Shown piece after piece: positions 1-9,992 of a stretch of DNA of 64,000 nucleotides (position 1 is its first letter; each line of letters begins with the position of its first letter). The position numbers and the translations under genes were made by a program. The notes under the pieces are model-generated. The model was not told where the DNA came from, made no database searches, and was given only the letters and a program-made list of their open reading frames with translations. The DNA comes from Salinarimonas sp. (GTDB lineage: Bacteria > Pseudomonadota > Alphaproteobacteria > Rhizobiales > Beijerinckiaceae): contig NZ_CP157794.1 of the NCBI RefSeq assembly GCF_040111675.1, forward strand, positions 4,547,501 through 4,611,500. Direction: 5' to 3'.

Positions 1-29
1 GGACCCTGAGCGAGGCCCTCGCCCCCTGA
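1..29 (+). CDS. Possible 3' end of an upstream gene (partial)
   Basis: Frame 3 is open from the window edge to a TGA at 27-29, which would give a protein ending in LSEALAP. It ends 42 bases before the CobW gene on the same strand. Nine codons are too few to identify a product, and chance openness is quite possible. Confidence 0.2.
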
Positions 30-71
30 GGGCCTCCCCGTCCCTTTCCATCGCGACCGCGAGCCTGCCCC

Positions 72-1037
72 ATGTCAGACGACAAGATCCCCGTCACCGT
101 GCTCACCGGCTATCTCGGCGCCGGCAAGACGACGCTCCTCAACCGCATCCTCACCGAGGAGCATGGCAAGCGCTACGCCGTCGTCGTCAACGAGTTCGGC
201 GAGGTGGGCATCGACAACGACCTCGTCGTGGGCGCCGACGAGGAAGTGTTCGAGATGAACAACGGCTGCATCTGCTGCACCGTGCGCGGCGACCTGATCC
301 GCATCATGGACGGCCTGATGAAGCGCAAGGGCAAGTTCGACGCGATCATCGTCGAGACGACCGGCCTCGCCGACCCGGCGCCGGTGGCCCAGACCTTCTT
401 CGTCGACCAGGACGTCTCCGAGAACGCCCGGCTCGACGCGGTGGTCACGGTCGCCGACGCCAAGTGGCTCTCCGAGCGGCTGAAGGACGCGCCGGAGGCG
501 AAGAACCAGATCGCCTTCGCCGACGTGATCCTGCTCAACAAGGCCGATCTCGTCTCCCCGGACGAGCTCGCCGAGGTCGAGCGCCGCATCCGCGCCATCA
601 ACCCCTACGCCAAGCTCCACACGACCGAGCGCTGCGCGGTGTCGCTCGACGCCGTTCTCGGCCGCAACGCCTTCGACCTCGAGCGCATCCTCGAGATCGA
701 GCCCGACTTCCTGGAGGAGGGCCACCACCATCACCACGACGAGGAGATGCAGTCCGTCTCCGTGACGCTCGACGGCGAGGTGGACCCCAACAAGTTCATG
801 CCCTGGATCTCGAACTACACCCAGGTCGAGGGGCCGAACATCCTGCGCTGCAAGGGCATCGTCGCCTTCCCGAACGAGCCCAGGCGCTTCGTCTTCCAGG
901 GCGTGCACATGATCCTCGACGGCGACGTCCAGGGCGAGTGGAAGCCGGACGAGCCGCGCCGGTCCCGCGTCGTGTTCATCGGCCGCGACCTGAAGCCCGA
1001 CGAGATCCGCCAGGGCTTCCTCGCCTGCGCGGCGTGA
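72..1037 (+). CDS. CobW/CobW-C family GTPase, likely metal chaperone
   Basis: 321 aa, matching G3E-family GTPases that load metal (zinc, cobalt) into client proteins in the cytosol. The P-loop is G13-YLGAG-K19-T, the family metal-binding C66-I-C-C69 follows, and LLNKADLV is the guanine-specificity motif. A five-histidine run with flanking acidic residues (HHHHHDEE) near residues 218-225 separates the GTPase core from the CobW C-terminal domain. This loop is typical of members that handle zinc. No Zur-like operator was recognised in the 71 bases upstream. The substrate metal and client cannot be read from the sequence. Convergent with the PQQ dehydrogenase gene, with a shared terminator between them. 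Confidence 0.9.
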   Translation: MSDDKIPVTVLTGYLGAGKTTLLNRILTEEHGKRYAVVVNEFGEVGIDNDLVVGADEEVFEMNNGCICCTVRGDLIRIMDGLMKRKGKFDAIIVETTGLADPAPVAQTFFVDQDVSENARLDAVVTVADAKWLSERLKDAPEAKNQIAFADVILLNKADLVSPDELAEVERRIRAINPYAKLHTTERCAVSLDAVLGRNAFDLERILEIEPDFLEEGHHHHHDEEMQSVSVTLDGEVDPNKFMPWISNYTQVEGPNILRCKGIVAFPNEPRRFVFQGVHMILDGDVQGEWKPDEPRRSRVVFIGRDLKPDEIRQGFLACAA

Positions 1038-1044
1038 CGAAGAC

Positions 1045-1073
1045 GGGGCGAGCCCGATCGAGCTCGCCCCTTT
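1045..1073. terminator. Bidirectional intrinsic terminator
   Basis: A 9-bp perfect inverted repeat (GGGGCGAGC at 1045-1053, GCTCGCCCC at 1062-1070) with an 8-nt loop is followed by TTT. It lies between two convergent genes ending at 1037 (+) and 1098 (-), so it can serve both. The T-tract is short. Confidence 0.65.
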
Positions 1074-1097
1074 CGGCCGAGGCGTATTCGGTGCGGC

Positions 1098-2540
1098 TCA
1101 CCGCGCCGTCTCGCCCTCCATCTCCTCCTCGGACATCGGCGTCATGCCCGTCGCGCCGGTCGCCTCGGGGGTCTCCTGGTAGGTCACCTGCCAAAGCGTG
1201 CCGGAAACCTCGTCGGCGACGATCAGGGCGCCGTCCGGCATCACGGCGAGATCCGTCGGGCGCCCCCAGACCACGGCGCGCTCGTCGCCCTCGACCCAGA
1301 AGCCGGTCATGAAGTTCTCGTAGCCGCCCTCCGGCTCGCCGTTCTGGAAGGGCACGCGCACGACCTTGTAGCCGGTCGGGTCGGCGCGGTTCCAGGATCC
1401 CTTGAGCGCCACGAAGGCGTCGCCGCGATAATCCTGCGGGAACATGTCCGCGTCGTAGAAGGCGAGGTTCATGGCCGAGGAATGCGCCTCGAACATCACG
1501 TCGGGCAGGAGCGTCGCCTCCACCTTCTCCGGCGCGCGGTCGGCGAATTCGGGCTGCTCCAGGCCGCCCGCATAGGCGTAGGGCCAGCCGTAGAAGCCAC
1601 CCTCCTGCACCTGCGTCAGGTAGTCGGGCACGAGCTCGTTGCCGAGCCCGTCGCGCTCCTGCACCACGGCCCAGAGCGCGCCCGTCTGCGGATGCAGCGC
1701 CATGCCGATCGGGTTGCGCGTGCCGGACGCGTAGGTGCGCTGGTTCGAGCCGTCGAGATCGAAGGCCTGGATCGTCGCCCGCGGCTCCTCCTCGACGGCG
1801 ATGTTGCCGGCCGAGCCCACGCCCACATACATCACGCCGGCCTCCTCGTCGCGCAGGAGCGAGCGGGTCGAATGCCCGTTCGCCCCGCCGAAGACGCCCT
1901 GCTCCGTCACGGCGAAATGATCCATCGGCCGCTGCGGCTCCCGTTCGCCCTCGGGTACGTCCTCGAGCGCCTGCGGCATGAAGATCTCGCCGCCCGTGGC
2001 GCGGATCTCGCCCGCGGCGTAGGGCACGCGCCAGATGCCGCGGGTGTCGGCCACGAGGACATGGCCGGCATGCGCGCCCTCGTCGATCTGCGCGAGGCCG
2101 TAGGGCTGCTCGAAGCCGGTGGCGAACAAGCTGACCACCTCGGCCTTCCCGTCCGCGTTCTCGTCGCCGAGATACATGACGTCGCCCTGGTACTGGCGCG
2201 CGACGAGAAGACCGCCGCCGTCGAGGACGAAGAGCTTGCGCGGGCCGTCGAGCTCCGCGAACAGCGAGACGTCGAAGCCTTGCGGAACGGTCGGCGTGCG
2301 GCCGTCCCGGGAGACGACGAGGGCGGGGTTGCGCACGGCCTCGTCGGGCTGCGGCGGCGGCAGGTCCGCGGCCTCGACGCGGAAGCGCTTGCCGATCTCC
2401 TGGTCCTGCATGGCGGGCACGACGGGACTCGCGGCGGCGTCGCCGACGGCGGCGGCCCCACCCTGAGCGTGCGCCGCGGGTGCGGCGAGAAGAGCGGCGA
2501 GGCTGGTGGCGGCGAGAAGGCGCGTCGTATGCTGCGTCAC
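1098..2540 (-). CDS. Secreted PQQ-dependent sugar (sorbosone/glucose-type) dehydrogenase
   Basis: 480 aa. A Sec signal peptide covers residues 1-25, with a good cleavage site AHA/QG. The rest is a beta-propeller of the glucose/sorbosone dehydrogenase (GSDH) family. The hallmark blocks are SGTRNPIGMALHPQTG and GFYGWPYAY. Members oxidise aldoses or sorbosone in the periplasm, usually with PQQ and calcium. The actual substrate here is unknown, and no PQQ biosynthesis gene lies in the window. The gene is monocistronic, with a terminator shared with the convergent CobW gene. A GGAAC-N16-GGTT sequence 43 bases upstream of the start suggests control by the general stress sigma factor EcfG. Confidence 0.85.
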   Translation of the reverse strand: MTQHTTRLLAATSLAALLAAPAAHAQGGAAAVGDAAASPVVPAMQDQEIGKRFRVEAADLPPPQPDEAVRNPALVVSRDGRTPTVPQGFDVSLFAELDGPRKLFVLDGGGLLVARQYQGDVMYLGDENADGKAEVVSLFATGFEQPYGLAQIDEGAHAGHVLVADTRGIWRVPYAAGEIRATGGEIFMPQALEDVPEGEREPQRPMDHFAVTEQGVFGGANGHSTRSLLRDEEAGVMYVGVGSAGNIAVEEEPRATIQAFDLDGSNQRTYASGTRNPIGMALHPQTGALWAVVQERDGLGNELVPDYLTQVQEGGFYGWPYAYAGGLEQPEFADRAPEKVEATLLPDVMFEAHSSAMNLAFYDADMFPQDYRGDAFVALKGSWNRADPTGYKVVRVPFQNGEPEGGYENFMTGFWVEGDERAVVWGRPTDLAVMPDGALIVADEVSGTLWQVTYQETPEATGATGMTPMSEEEMEGETAR

Positions 2541-2582
2541 GGGGCGATCTCCGTCGGCTGGAGGGAATGGCGTTCCTCGGGC

Positions 2583-2607
2583 AACCGGAGGGGACCGTCG
2601 CGGTTCC
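2583..2607 (-). promoter_or_regulatory. Candidate EcfG (general stress) promoter for the PQQ dehydrogenase
   Basis: Read on the minus strand this is GGAAC, 16 bases, GGTT. The known alphaproteobacterial EcfG consensus is GGAAC-N16/17-CGTT, so one of nine positions differs. The -10 element ends 43 bases upstream of the start at 2540. Confidence 0.4.
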
Positions 2608-2694
2608 CGCGCGCGATCGTCGCCCCCGCCCGGCCTTCCCCCGCCGTGGCCGACGCGCCATGTTCGGCCGAGCGCTCACGGGCCGGAGGACACG

Positions 2695-3096
2695 ATGAAC
2701 GACCAATCCCACCGCTTCGGCGGAAACGGCGGCGGCGCGAGGAACGTGCTCGGCGGGCCGCTCGCGCTGTGCTGCTCGGCCCCGCGCACGGGCTTCTACC
2801 GCGACGGCTATTGCAACACGTCCGCCGAGGACGTGGGCACGCACGTGGTCTGCGCGGTGGTGACGGACGCATTCCTGCGCTTCTCCCAGGCGCGCGGCAA
2901 CGATCTCCTCACGCCGCGCCCCGAATTCGACTTTCCCGGACTGCGGGAGGGCGACGGCTGGTGCCTGTGCGCGCTGCGCTGGAGGGAGGCGCTGGAGGCG
3001 GGCGTCGCCCCGCCCGTACGGCTCGAGGCCACGCACGCCCGCGCCCTCGACCTCATCCGATTGGAGGACTTGGAGGCGCACGCGGCCTCGGATTAG
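2695..3096 (+). CDS. DUF2237 family protein
   Basis: 133 aa. The ATG at 2695 is chosen because GGAGGA lies just upstream (2685-2690) and the family homology begins right after it. The open frame extends further upstream without a better start. The protein carries the DUF2237 pattern GFYRDGYCNT, DVGTHVVCA, FLRFS, GNDLLTP, FPGL and GDGWCLCALRW, with several conserved Cys and His residues. The family is small and widespread in bacteria, and its biochemical function is unknown. No signal peptide or membrane segment is visible. It is divergent from the PQQ dehydrogenase gene. Confidence 0.85.
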   Translation: MNDQSHRFGGNGGGARNVLGGPLALCCSAPRTGFYRDGYCNTSAEDVGTHVVCAVVTDAFLRFSQARGNDLLTPRPEFDFPGLREGDGWCLCALRWREALEAGVAPPVRLEATHARALDLIRLEDLEAHAASD

Positions 3097-3118
3097 GGTC
3101 CGCGCATGTTGCGATGCG

Positions 3119-3144
3119 GGAACGCCGCCCCGGCGGGCGGCGTT
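3119..3144 (+). promoter_or_regulatory. Exact EcfG-type promoter inside a perfect hairpin, upstream of the DUF6894 gene
   Basis: GGAAC (3119-3123), 17 bases, CGTT (3141-3144) matches the EcfG consensus exactly and ends 22 bases before the ATG at 3167. The same DNA is a near-perfect palindrome: GGGAACGCCGCCC (3118-3130) pairs with GGGCGGCGTTTCCC (3135-3148). It could therefore instead be a terminator-like stem for the gene ending at 3096, although no T-tract follows. Confidence 0.5.
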
Positions 3145-3166
3145 TCCCGATCGAGAGAGAGGAACG

Positions 3167-3403
3167 ATGCCGGTTTTCTACTTCCACATCCGCTCCGACC
3201 GCGGCGTCCACCCGGACACCGACGGCGTGCGCCTGCCCGACGACGAGTCCGTGCGCAAGGAAGCCATCGACCGGGCGCTGATCGAGATGTCGGAAGGCGT
3301 GAAGCACGACGAGGACCGGGCGACCTGGTGCTTCGACGTCCGCGACGAGCAGGACCGCCGCGTGCTGGAATTCCCGTTCAAGGAGGCGATCCCGACGGCG
3401 TGA
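3167..3403 (+). CDS. DUF6894-type small protein
   Basis: 78 aa, starting MPVFYFHIR, with the pattern of the DUF6894 family: an aromatic start, then D-x-D-G-V-x-L-P, then an alternating acidic helix, then W-x-F-D-V-R-D and a final short strand. These proteins are common as small multicopy genes in Hyphomicrobiales, and no biochemical role is established. AGAGAGGAACG precedes the ATG as a ribosome binding site. An exact EcfG-like promoter lies 22 bases upstream, so stress induction is inferred. It is followed by a strong bidirectional terminator shared with acnA. Confidence 0.8.
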   Translation: MPVFYFHIRSDRGVHPDTDGVRLPDDESVRKEAIDRALIEMSEGVKHDEDRATWCFDVRDEQDRRVLEFPFKEAIPTA

Positions 3404-3438
3404 GCCCCGGCGTTGCGCATGCCCCGCTCCGGAAACAG

Positions 3439-3473
3439 AGAGCCCCGCGACCGTCTCCGGCCGCGGGGCTCTT
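3439..3473. terminator. Bidirectional intrinsic terminator between DUF6894 and acnA
   Basis: An 11-bp perfect inverted repeat (AGAGCCCCGCG at 3439-3449, CGCGGGGCTCT at 3462-3472) with a 12-nt loop sits between convergent genes ending at 3403 (+) and 3499 (-). The arms supply short T/A tracts in both directions. Confidence 0.75.
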
Positions 3474-3498
3474 CATGTCGGGCCTTCGCGCCCGCGGC

Positions 3499-6198
<2,700 letters not shown>

Positions 6199-6419
6199 TG
6201 GCGAATCCTCGCGTGCGCGTTGAACGGACGGTTGGTTTCGGCCTGATGCGCGGGTTGCGCGCGCCGCTCCGGGAGCGCCCGGACTTCTCATGCGCGCGAA
6301 AACGGTTAGGACGTCAGTCACGCGGCACGGCGCAGCCGAGGCCCCTATAGTCCATTTGCGCGCGTCGCGCTACACGTCCGAGGTCCAGTTAGGACTAACA
6401 CTGAAGTGGAACATTCCCG

Positions 6420-7064
6420 TTGCGTCTCGTCGTCGAGGATCTGGAGAGCCGCCGCTCGGGCCGGCGCGTCTTCGAGGGGGTCTCCTTCGCGCTCGAACCG
6501 GGCGAGGCGCTGGTGGTGACCGGGCGCAACGGCGCCGGCAAGTCCACGCTGCTCTCCGTGCTCTCCGGACGCCTGCGGCCGGCGGGCGGGCGCATCCGCG
6601 TCGAGGGGGCGGGCGAGCGCACGCTGCCGGAATGCCTCCACCTCGTCGGCCATCGCGACGGGCTCAAGAGCGCGCTCACCGCGGGCGAGAACCTCGCCTT
6701 CGCGGCGGCGCTGCTCGGCGCGCGCGGCCTCTCGCCGCGCGAGGCGATGTCGCGCGTCGGCCTGGCGCACGCGCACGATCTTCCCGTCGCCTACCTCTCC
6801 GCCGGCCAGCGCCGGCGCACGGCGCTGGCGCGGCTCCTCGTCGCGCATCGGCCGCTCTGGCTCCTCGACGAGCCGACCTCGGCGCTCGACGTCGGCTCGC
6901 AGGAGACCCTCGCGACCCTGATGAAGGAGCATCTCGCGGACGGCGGCATGCTGATCGTCGCGACCCACCAGACGCTCGGCCTCGAGAACCCGAAGCGGCT
7001 CGAGATCACGCCGGCCGCCGCACGCGCCGCGGGAGCGACGCTCGACGCGGAGGGCGGCTGGTGA
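6420..7064 (+). CDS. ccmA: Heme exporter ATP-binding protein CcmA
   Basis: 214 aa with a TTG start. ABC-type ATPase of the CcmAB complex, which releases holo-CcmE during cytochrome c maturation (System I). The Walker A is GRNGAGKST near residue 36, the signature is YLSAGQRRR, and the Walker B is LWLLDEPTSALD, all in order and intact. The frame is open upstream of the TTG, but homology begins at it. The gene ends in a 4-base GTGA overlap with ccmB, indicating translational coupling. Its divergence from acnA is a conserved arrangement. Confidence 0.93.
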   Translation: MRLVVEDLESRRSGRRVFEGVSFALEPGEALVVTGRNGAGKSTLLSVLSGRLRPAGGRIRVEGAGERTLPECLHLVGHRDGLKSALTAGENLAFAAALLGARGLSPREAMSRVGLAHAHDLPVAYLSAGQRRRTALARLLVAHRPLWLLDEPTSALDVGSQETLATLMKEHLADGGMLIVATHQTLGLENPKRLEITPAAARAAGATLDAEGGW

Positions 7065-7726
7065 GCGCCTTCCTCGCCCTCGTGCGCCGCGACCTCGTCC
7101 TCTCCGCCCGCGTCGGCGGCTCGGGCTGGCTCGGGCTCGTCTTCTTCCTGATGATCGTCACGCTCGTGCCCTTCGGGCTCGGGCCGGACCTGAACCTGCT
7201 CGCCCGCATCGGCCCCGCCATCCTGTGGATCGGCGCGGTGCTCGCGACCCTGATCGGCCTCGACCGGCTGTTCCAGGCCGACGAGGAGGACGGCTCCCTC
7301 GACCTGATGACGGCCTCGCCGCTGCCGCTCGAGGCCGTGGTCCTCGCCAAGGTGACGGCGCACTGGCTGACCACCGGCCTGCCGCTGGCGATCGCCGCGC
7401 CGCTCTTCGGCCTCCTCGTCGCCCTCGACGGCGTCGGCATGGCCGCCGTCGCGGCGACGCTGCTGGTGGGGACGCCGGCGCTGACCTTCATCGGCGCGAT
7501 CGGCGCGGCGCTCACCGCCACGATCCGCCGCGGCGGGCTGATCCTGGCGATCCTCGTCCTGCCGCTGATGATCCCCACGCTCATCTTCGGCGTCTCGGCC
7601 GCCAACGCCGCGCGCGGCGGCGACATCCCGTTCACGACCCCGCTCCTGATGCTCGCGGCGATCACCCTGGTGAGCGCCGTCATCGGCACGGTGGGGGCGG
7701 CGCTCGCGCTCAGGCAGGGGGAGTGA
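7061..7726 (+). CDS. ccmB: Heme exporter membrane protein CcmB
   Basis: 221 aa from a GTG at 7061 that overlaps the ccmA stop. Six hydrophobic segments and the opening FLALVRRDLVLSARVGG are typical of CcmB, the membrane partner of CcmA. The conserved cytoplasmic stretch DEEDGSLDLM follows the second helix. In many relatives ccmC, ccmD and ccmG follow directly. Here none does, and the next gene is an unrelated 66-aa protein, so the rest of System I must lie elsewhere. Confidence 0.93.
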   Translation: MSAFLALVRRDLVLSARVGGSGWLGLVFFLMIVTLVPFGLGPDLNLLARIGPAILWIGAVLATLIGLDRLFQADEEDGSLDLMTASPLPLEAVVLAKVTAHWLTTGLPLAIAAPLFGLLVALDGVGMAAVAATLLVGTPALTFIGAIGAALTATIRRGGLILAILVLPLMIPTLIFGVSAANAARGGDIPFTTPLLMLAAITLVSAVIGTVGAALALRQGE

Positions 7727-7904
7727 GCGGCGGCGCCTGCGACATTCGGCCCATTGACGAGCGTGCAACTCGGCGGTTCACGCTTTCTTTAACACGGCGC
7801 GTGCCCTATTCTCCTTGCGCCCCCTCGGCGAAGCGTCTATGTGCTGGACGGGGCGGACAACTTTTACGGTCTCCCTGGCTGCGAGCGCTACGTAGAGGAT
7901 CAGC

Positions 7905-8105
7905 ATGACTTTCAGCGGCAAGGCGAGCCTCCTCAAGCAGGAACGGGCCTTCATCGAGGCGCAGAAGAAGGAGCTCGAGAAGAAGCTTCAGGGAATCGAC
8001 CTGAAGTCGGACGTCTACGTCGATCTCGCGCTCGGCAACATGGTCGACATCCGGCCCTCCTTCCCGTCGTCTCGCGACAGGTCGCCGGTCAAGGCCGCCT
8101 CCTGA
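7905..8105 (+). CDS. Small charged protein of unknown function
   Basis: 66 aa, MTFSGKASLLKQERAF at the N-terminus, then a lysine/glutamate-rich helix (about residues 10-32, probably coiled-coil) and a polar tail. GTAGAGGATC precedes the ATG as a plausible ribosome binding site. No family was recognised. It is preceded by a 178-base gap after ccmB and is convergent with the nitrilase-fold gene (gap 33 bases). TTGACG at 7754-7759 could be a -35 element, but I found no convincing -10. The codon pattern and a proper start make it credible, but not certain. Confidence 0.6.
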   Translation: MTFSGKASLLKQERAFIEAQKKELEKKLQGIDLKSDVYVDLALGNMVDIRPSFPSSRDRSPVKAAS

Positions 8106-8138
8106 GGTCGACGCGCCGCCACCGTAGGATCGGCTTCC

Positions 8139-9866
8139 CTATATCCCGTTTCGCGATGTCACGTACTGGTGCCCGCTGTAGCGCCAGCTCACGGCGTCGT
8201 CGTTCTTGCGACCGTCGAGCGTGATCTCCGAAGCCGACGCGCTGGTGAGCGTGAGGAGGATGGCGTGCCGGCCCGCCGGCAGGTCGAGCGGCACGGTCCC
8301 GACGTCGCCGTCCTTCCAGAGCGCGACCGTTCTGCTCGCCTGGCCCTGCCGCGACATGTTCGAACGCTCGATGAGGCCGAGCGACGTCAAGGTCAGAACG
8401 GACGAGCCGGGATCGTCTGCGAGAACCGTCGCGTATTGCGCGGCCCAGCGCTGAGGCAGCTGCGGGCCGTCCATCAGCAGGGCGAAGACGAGGTTCGGGC
8501 CGGCGGCCCGGATCGCGGCGTGGCAGGGCTCGCTGCGCGCGAGATCCTCGCAGATCATGGCCGCGAAGCTCGAATGCCGCCGGAACACGGTCAGCCCGAT
8601 GCGACGCGCGTCGACCGCGATCTGTTCCCACCAGGAGCGGCTCGGATCGAGGGCGGATCCGAGCGCGTAGGTGCGAATCTGGCGCTCGTCGAGCCTCCAC
8701 CGATGGTGCTTGGCCTGCCCGTTCGTCACCGCGACCCATCCGTCTTCGGTCTGCGAGAACGTGGTCGTGAGGACGAAGTTGTTGGGGTCGTCGCGGAACC
8801 CGCTCGCGCCGCTGATGATGAACTCGAGCGGCGACGTCGTCTGGCGTTCGCGCAAAGCCTCGACCAGCTTGCGATAGCACGGCCAGTCCAAGGCGCCCTC
8901 GGGCAGCACGATCGCGTCGACGCGCGCGACGTCTTCCTGGGCCCGGGCGACCAGATCCAGGATGAAGGTCACGATCCTTTCACGCTGCTGCGCACGGCTG
9001 TCCGCGCTCTCGACGCCGTCGGCGAGGAGCCAGCGCTGCTCTATGTCGAAGAAGCCCCAGGATTCGTCGACCCCGGCGACATCGACGGGCCGCCCCGAGA
9101 AGCACCGCGCCTCGATCGTGTACGGGAACGGGACGACCAGGATATTCAACGCCTTTCCACCGTCCTGGGCGGACGAGGCCTTGCGCAGCCACGAGACAGC
9201 GGCCGAGCTGCGTGGTGCGAGCAGCGCGAGATTGTGGCTGAGCGTCCGCATGGTGCAGCCGACGCGGGGAGCGCGCGATTTGGGCACGACACGCGCGACG
9301 TAGGGACTGGCGCGAAAGCAGAAGCTGTCGGGCGCCTTCGTCTGTACGATGTGCCCGGCAGCCGCGTCCTCGAACGCCTCCTCGCGATAGCTGGCGTCCC
9401 GCAGGAGAAGCTCCGACCAATGCAGCGTCGGCGCCGCGAAGCCCAGGCCGAGGCTCGCCTCGTCGGCGATGACGAGCAGCGCCAGGGCGTCTCGCCACCA
9501 GGCCGGGCAGGCTTCGCCCTGCACGCCGTCGACCCTTGCCGTTCCGGCATTCATCAGTCGATCCCAGTATGCCTGGATGTCGGCGGCGGCGTCTTTCGGC
9601 GACTCGCGCCAGCGCGCGCCGAGGTCCATCCATGTCTGCCGCTCGCTCGGCGAAACGACGAGCTCGCCCGGTGCGCCCGCGGCGCTCGCGACCCCTTCGA
9701 ACGCCATCACGTGGCGATAGACCTCGCAACGTTCGACCAGCGACGCGGCGGCCGCGAAAACGTCCGTCGGCAGGCTCGGCGCCTTGTCGCAGCCGGGTGA
9801 TTGCTCCGGCCGCGTGCCGTCCGGAAAGAGCCGCGTGAGAAAGGCATAGACGGTTTCGGGCGACAT
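8139..9866 (-). CDS. Nitrilase-superfamily (C-N hydrolase) protein with unassigned N-terminal domain
   Basis: 575 aa from the ATG at 9866, which has AAGGAGG upstream; the frame extends 15 codons further with no better signal. Residues about 240-545 show the C-N hydrolase fold with a complete catalytic triad: E323 in VLPEGALDW, K386 in GQAKHHRW and C439 in MICEDLARS. Residues 1-235 form a mostly helical region I cannot assign, ending in a block (RVGCTMRTLSHNLALL) that looks conserved. Substrate unknown. Nitrilase domains are also known fused to some defence-type reverse transcriptases (DRT1/UG1), but no reverse transcriptase is here. It is monocistronic, with 126 bases between it and mcd upstream on the same strand. 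A house-keeping amidase is the plain alternative. Confidence 0.75.
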   Translation of the reverse strand: MSPETVYAFLTRLFPDGTRPEQSPGCDKAPSLPTDVFAAAASLVERCEVYRHVMAFEGVASAAGAPGELVVSPSERQTWMDLGARWRESPKDAAADIQAYWDRLMNAGTARVDGVQGEACPAWWRDALALLVIADEASLGLGFAAPTLHWSELLLRDASYREEAFEDAAAGHIVQTKAPDSFCFRASPYVARVVPKSRAPRVGCTMRTLSHNLALLAPRSSAAVSWLRKASSAQDGGKALNILVVPFPYTIEARCFSGRPVDVAGVDESWGFFDIEQRWLLADGVESADSRAQQRERIVTFILDLVARAQEDVARVDAIVLPEGALDWPCYRKLVEALRERQTTSPLEFIISGASGFRDDPNNFVLTTTFSQTEDGWVAVTNGQAKHHRWRLDERQIRTYALGSALDPSRSWWEQIAVDARRIGLTVFRRHSSFAAMICEDLARSEPCHAAIRAAGPNLVFALLMDGPQLPQRWAAQYATVLADDPGSSVLTLTSLGLIERSNMSRQGQASRTVALWKDGDVGTVPLDLPAGRHAILLTLTSASASEITLDGRKNDDAVSWRYSGHQYVTSRNGI

Positions 9867-9992
9867 GGGGCGGCAATCCTCCTTAGCGGGGAATGCCACC
9901 CGTCCATGCATACGTCAACCGTGACGATCATCTACGAGCGGAGTGCGCTCAGACAGCGGAAGTGGTCCCCTCCGAGGGCCTCGTGCGCCGCC

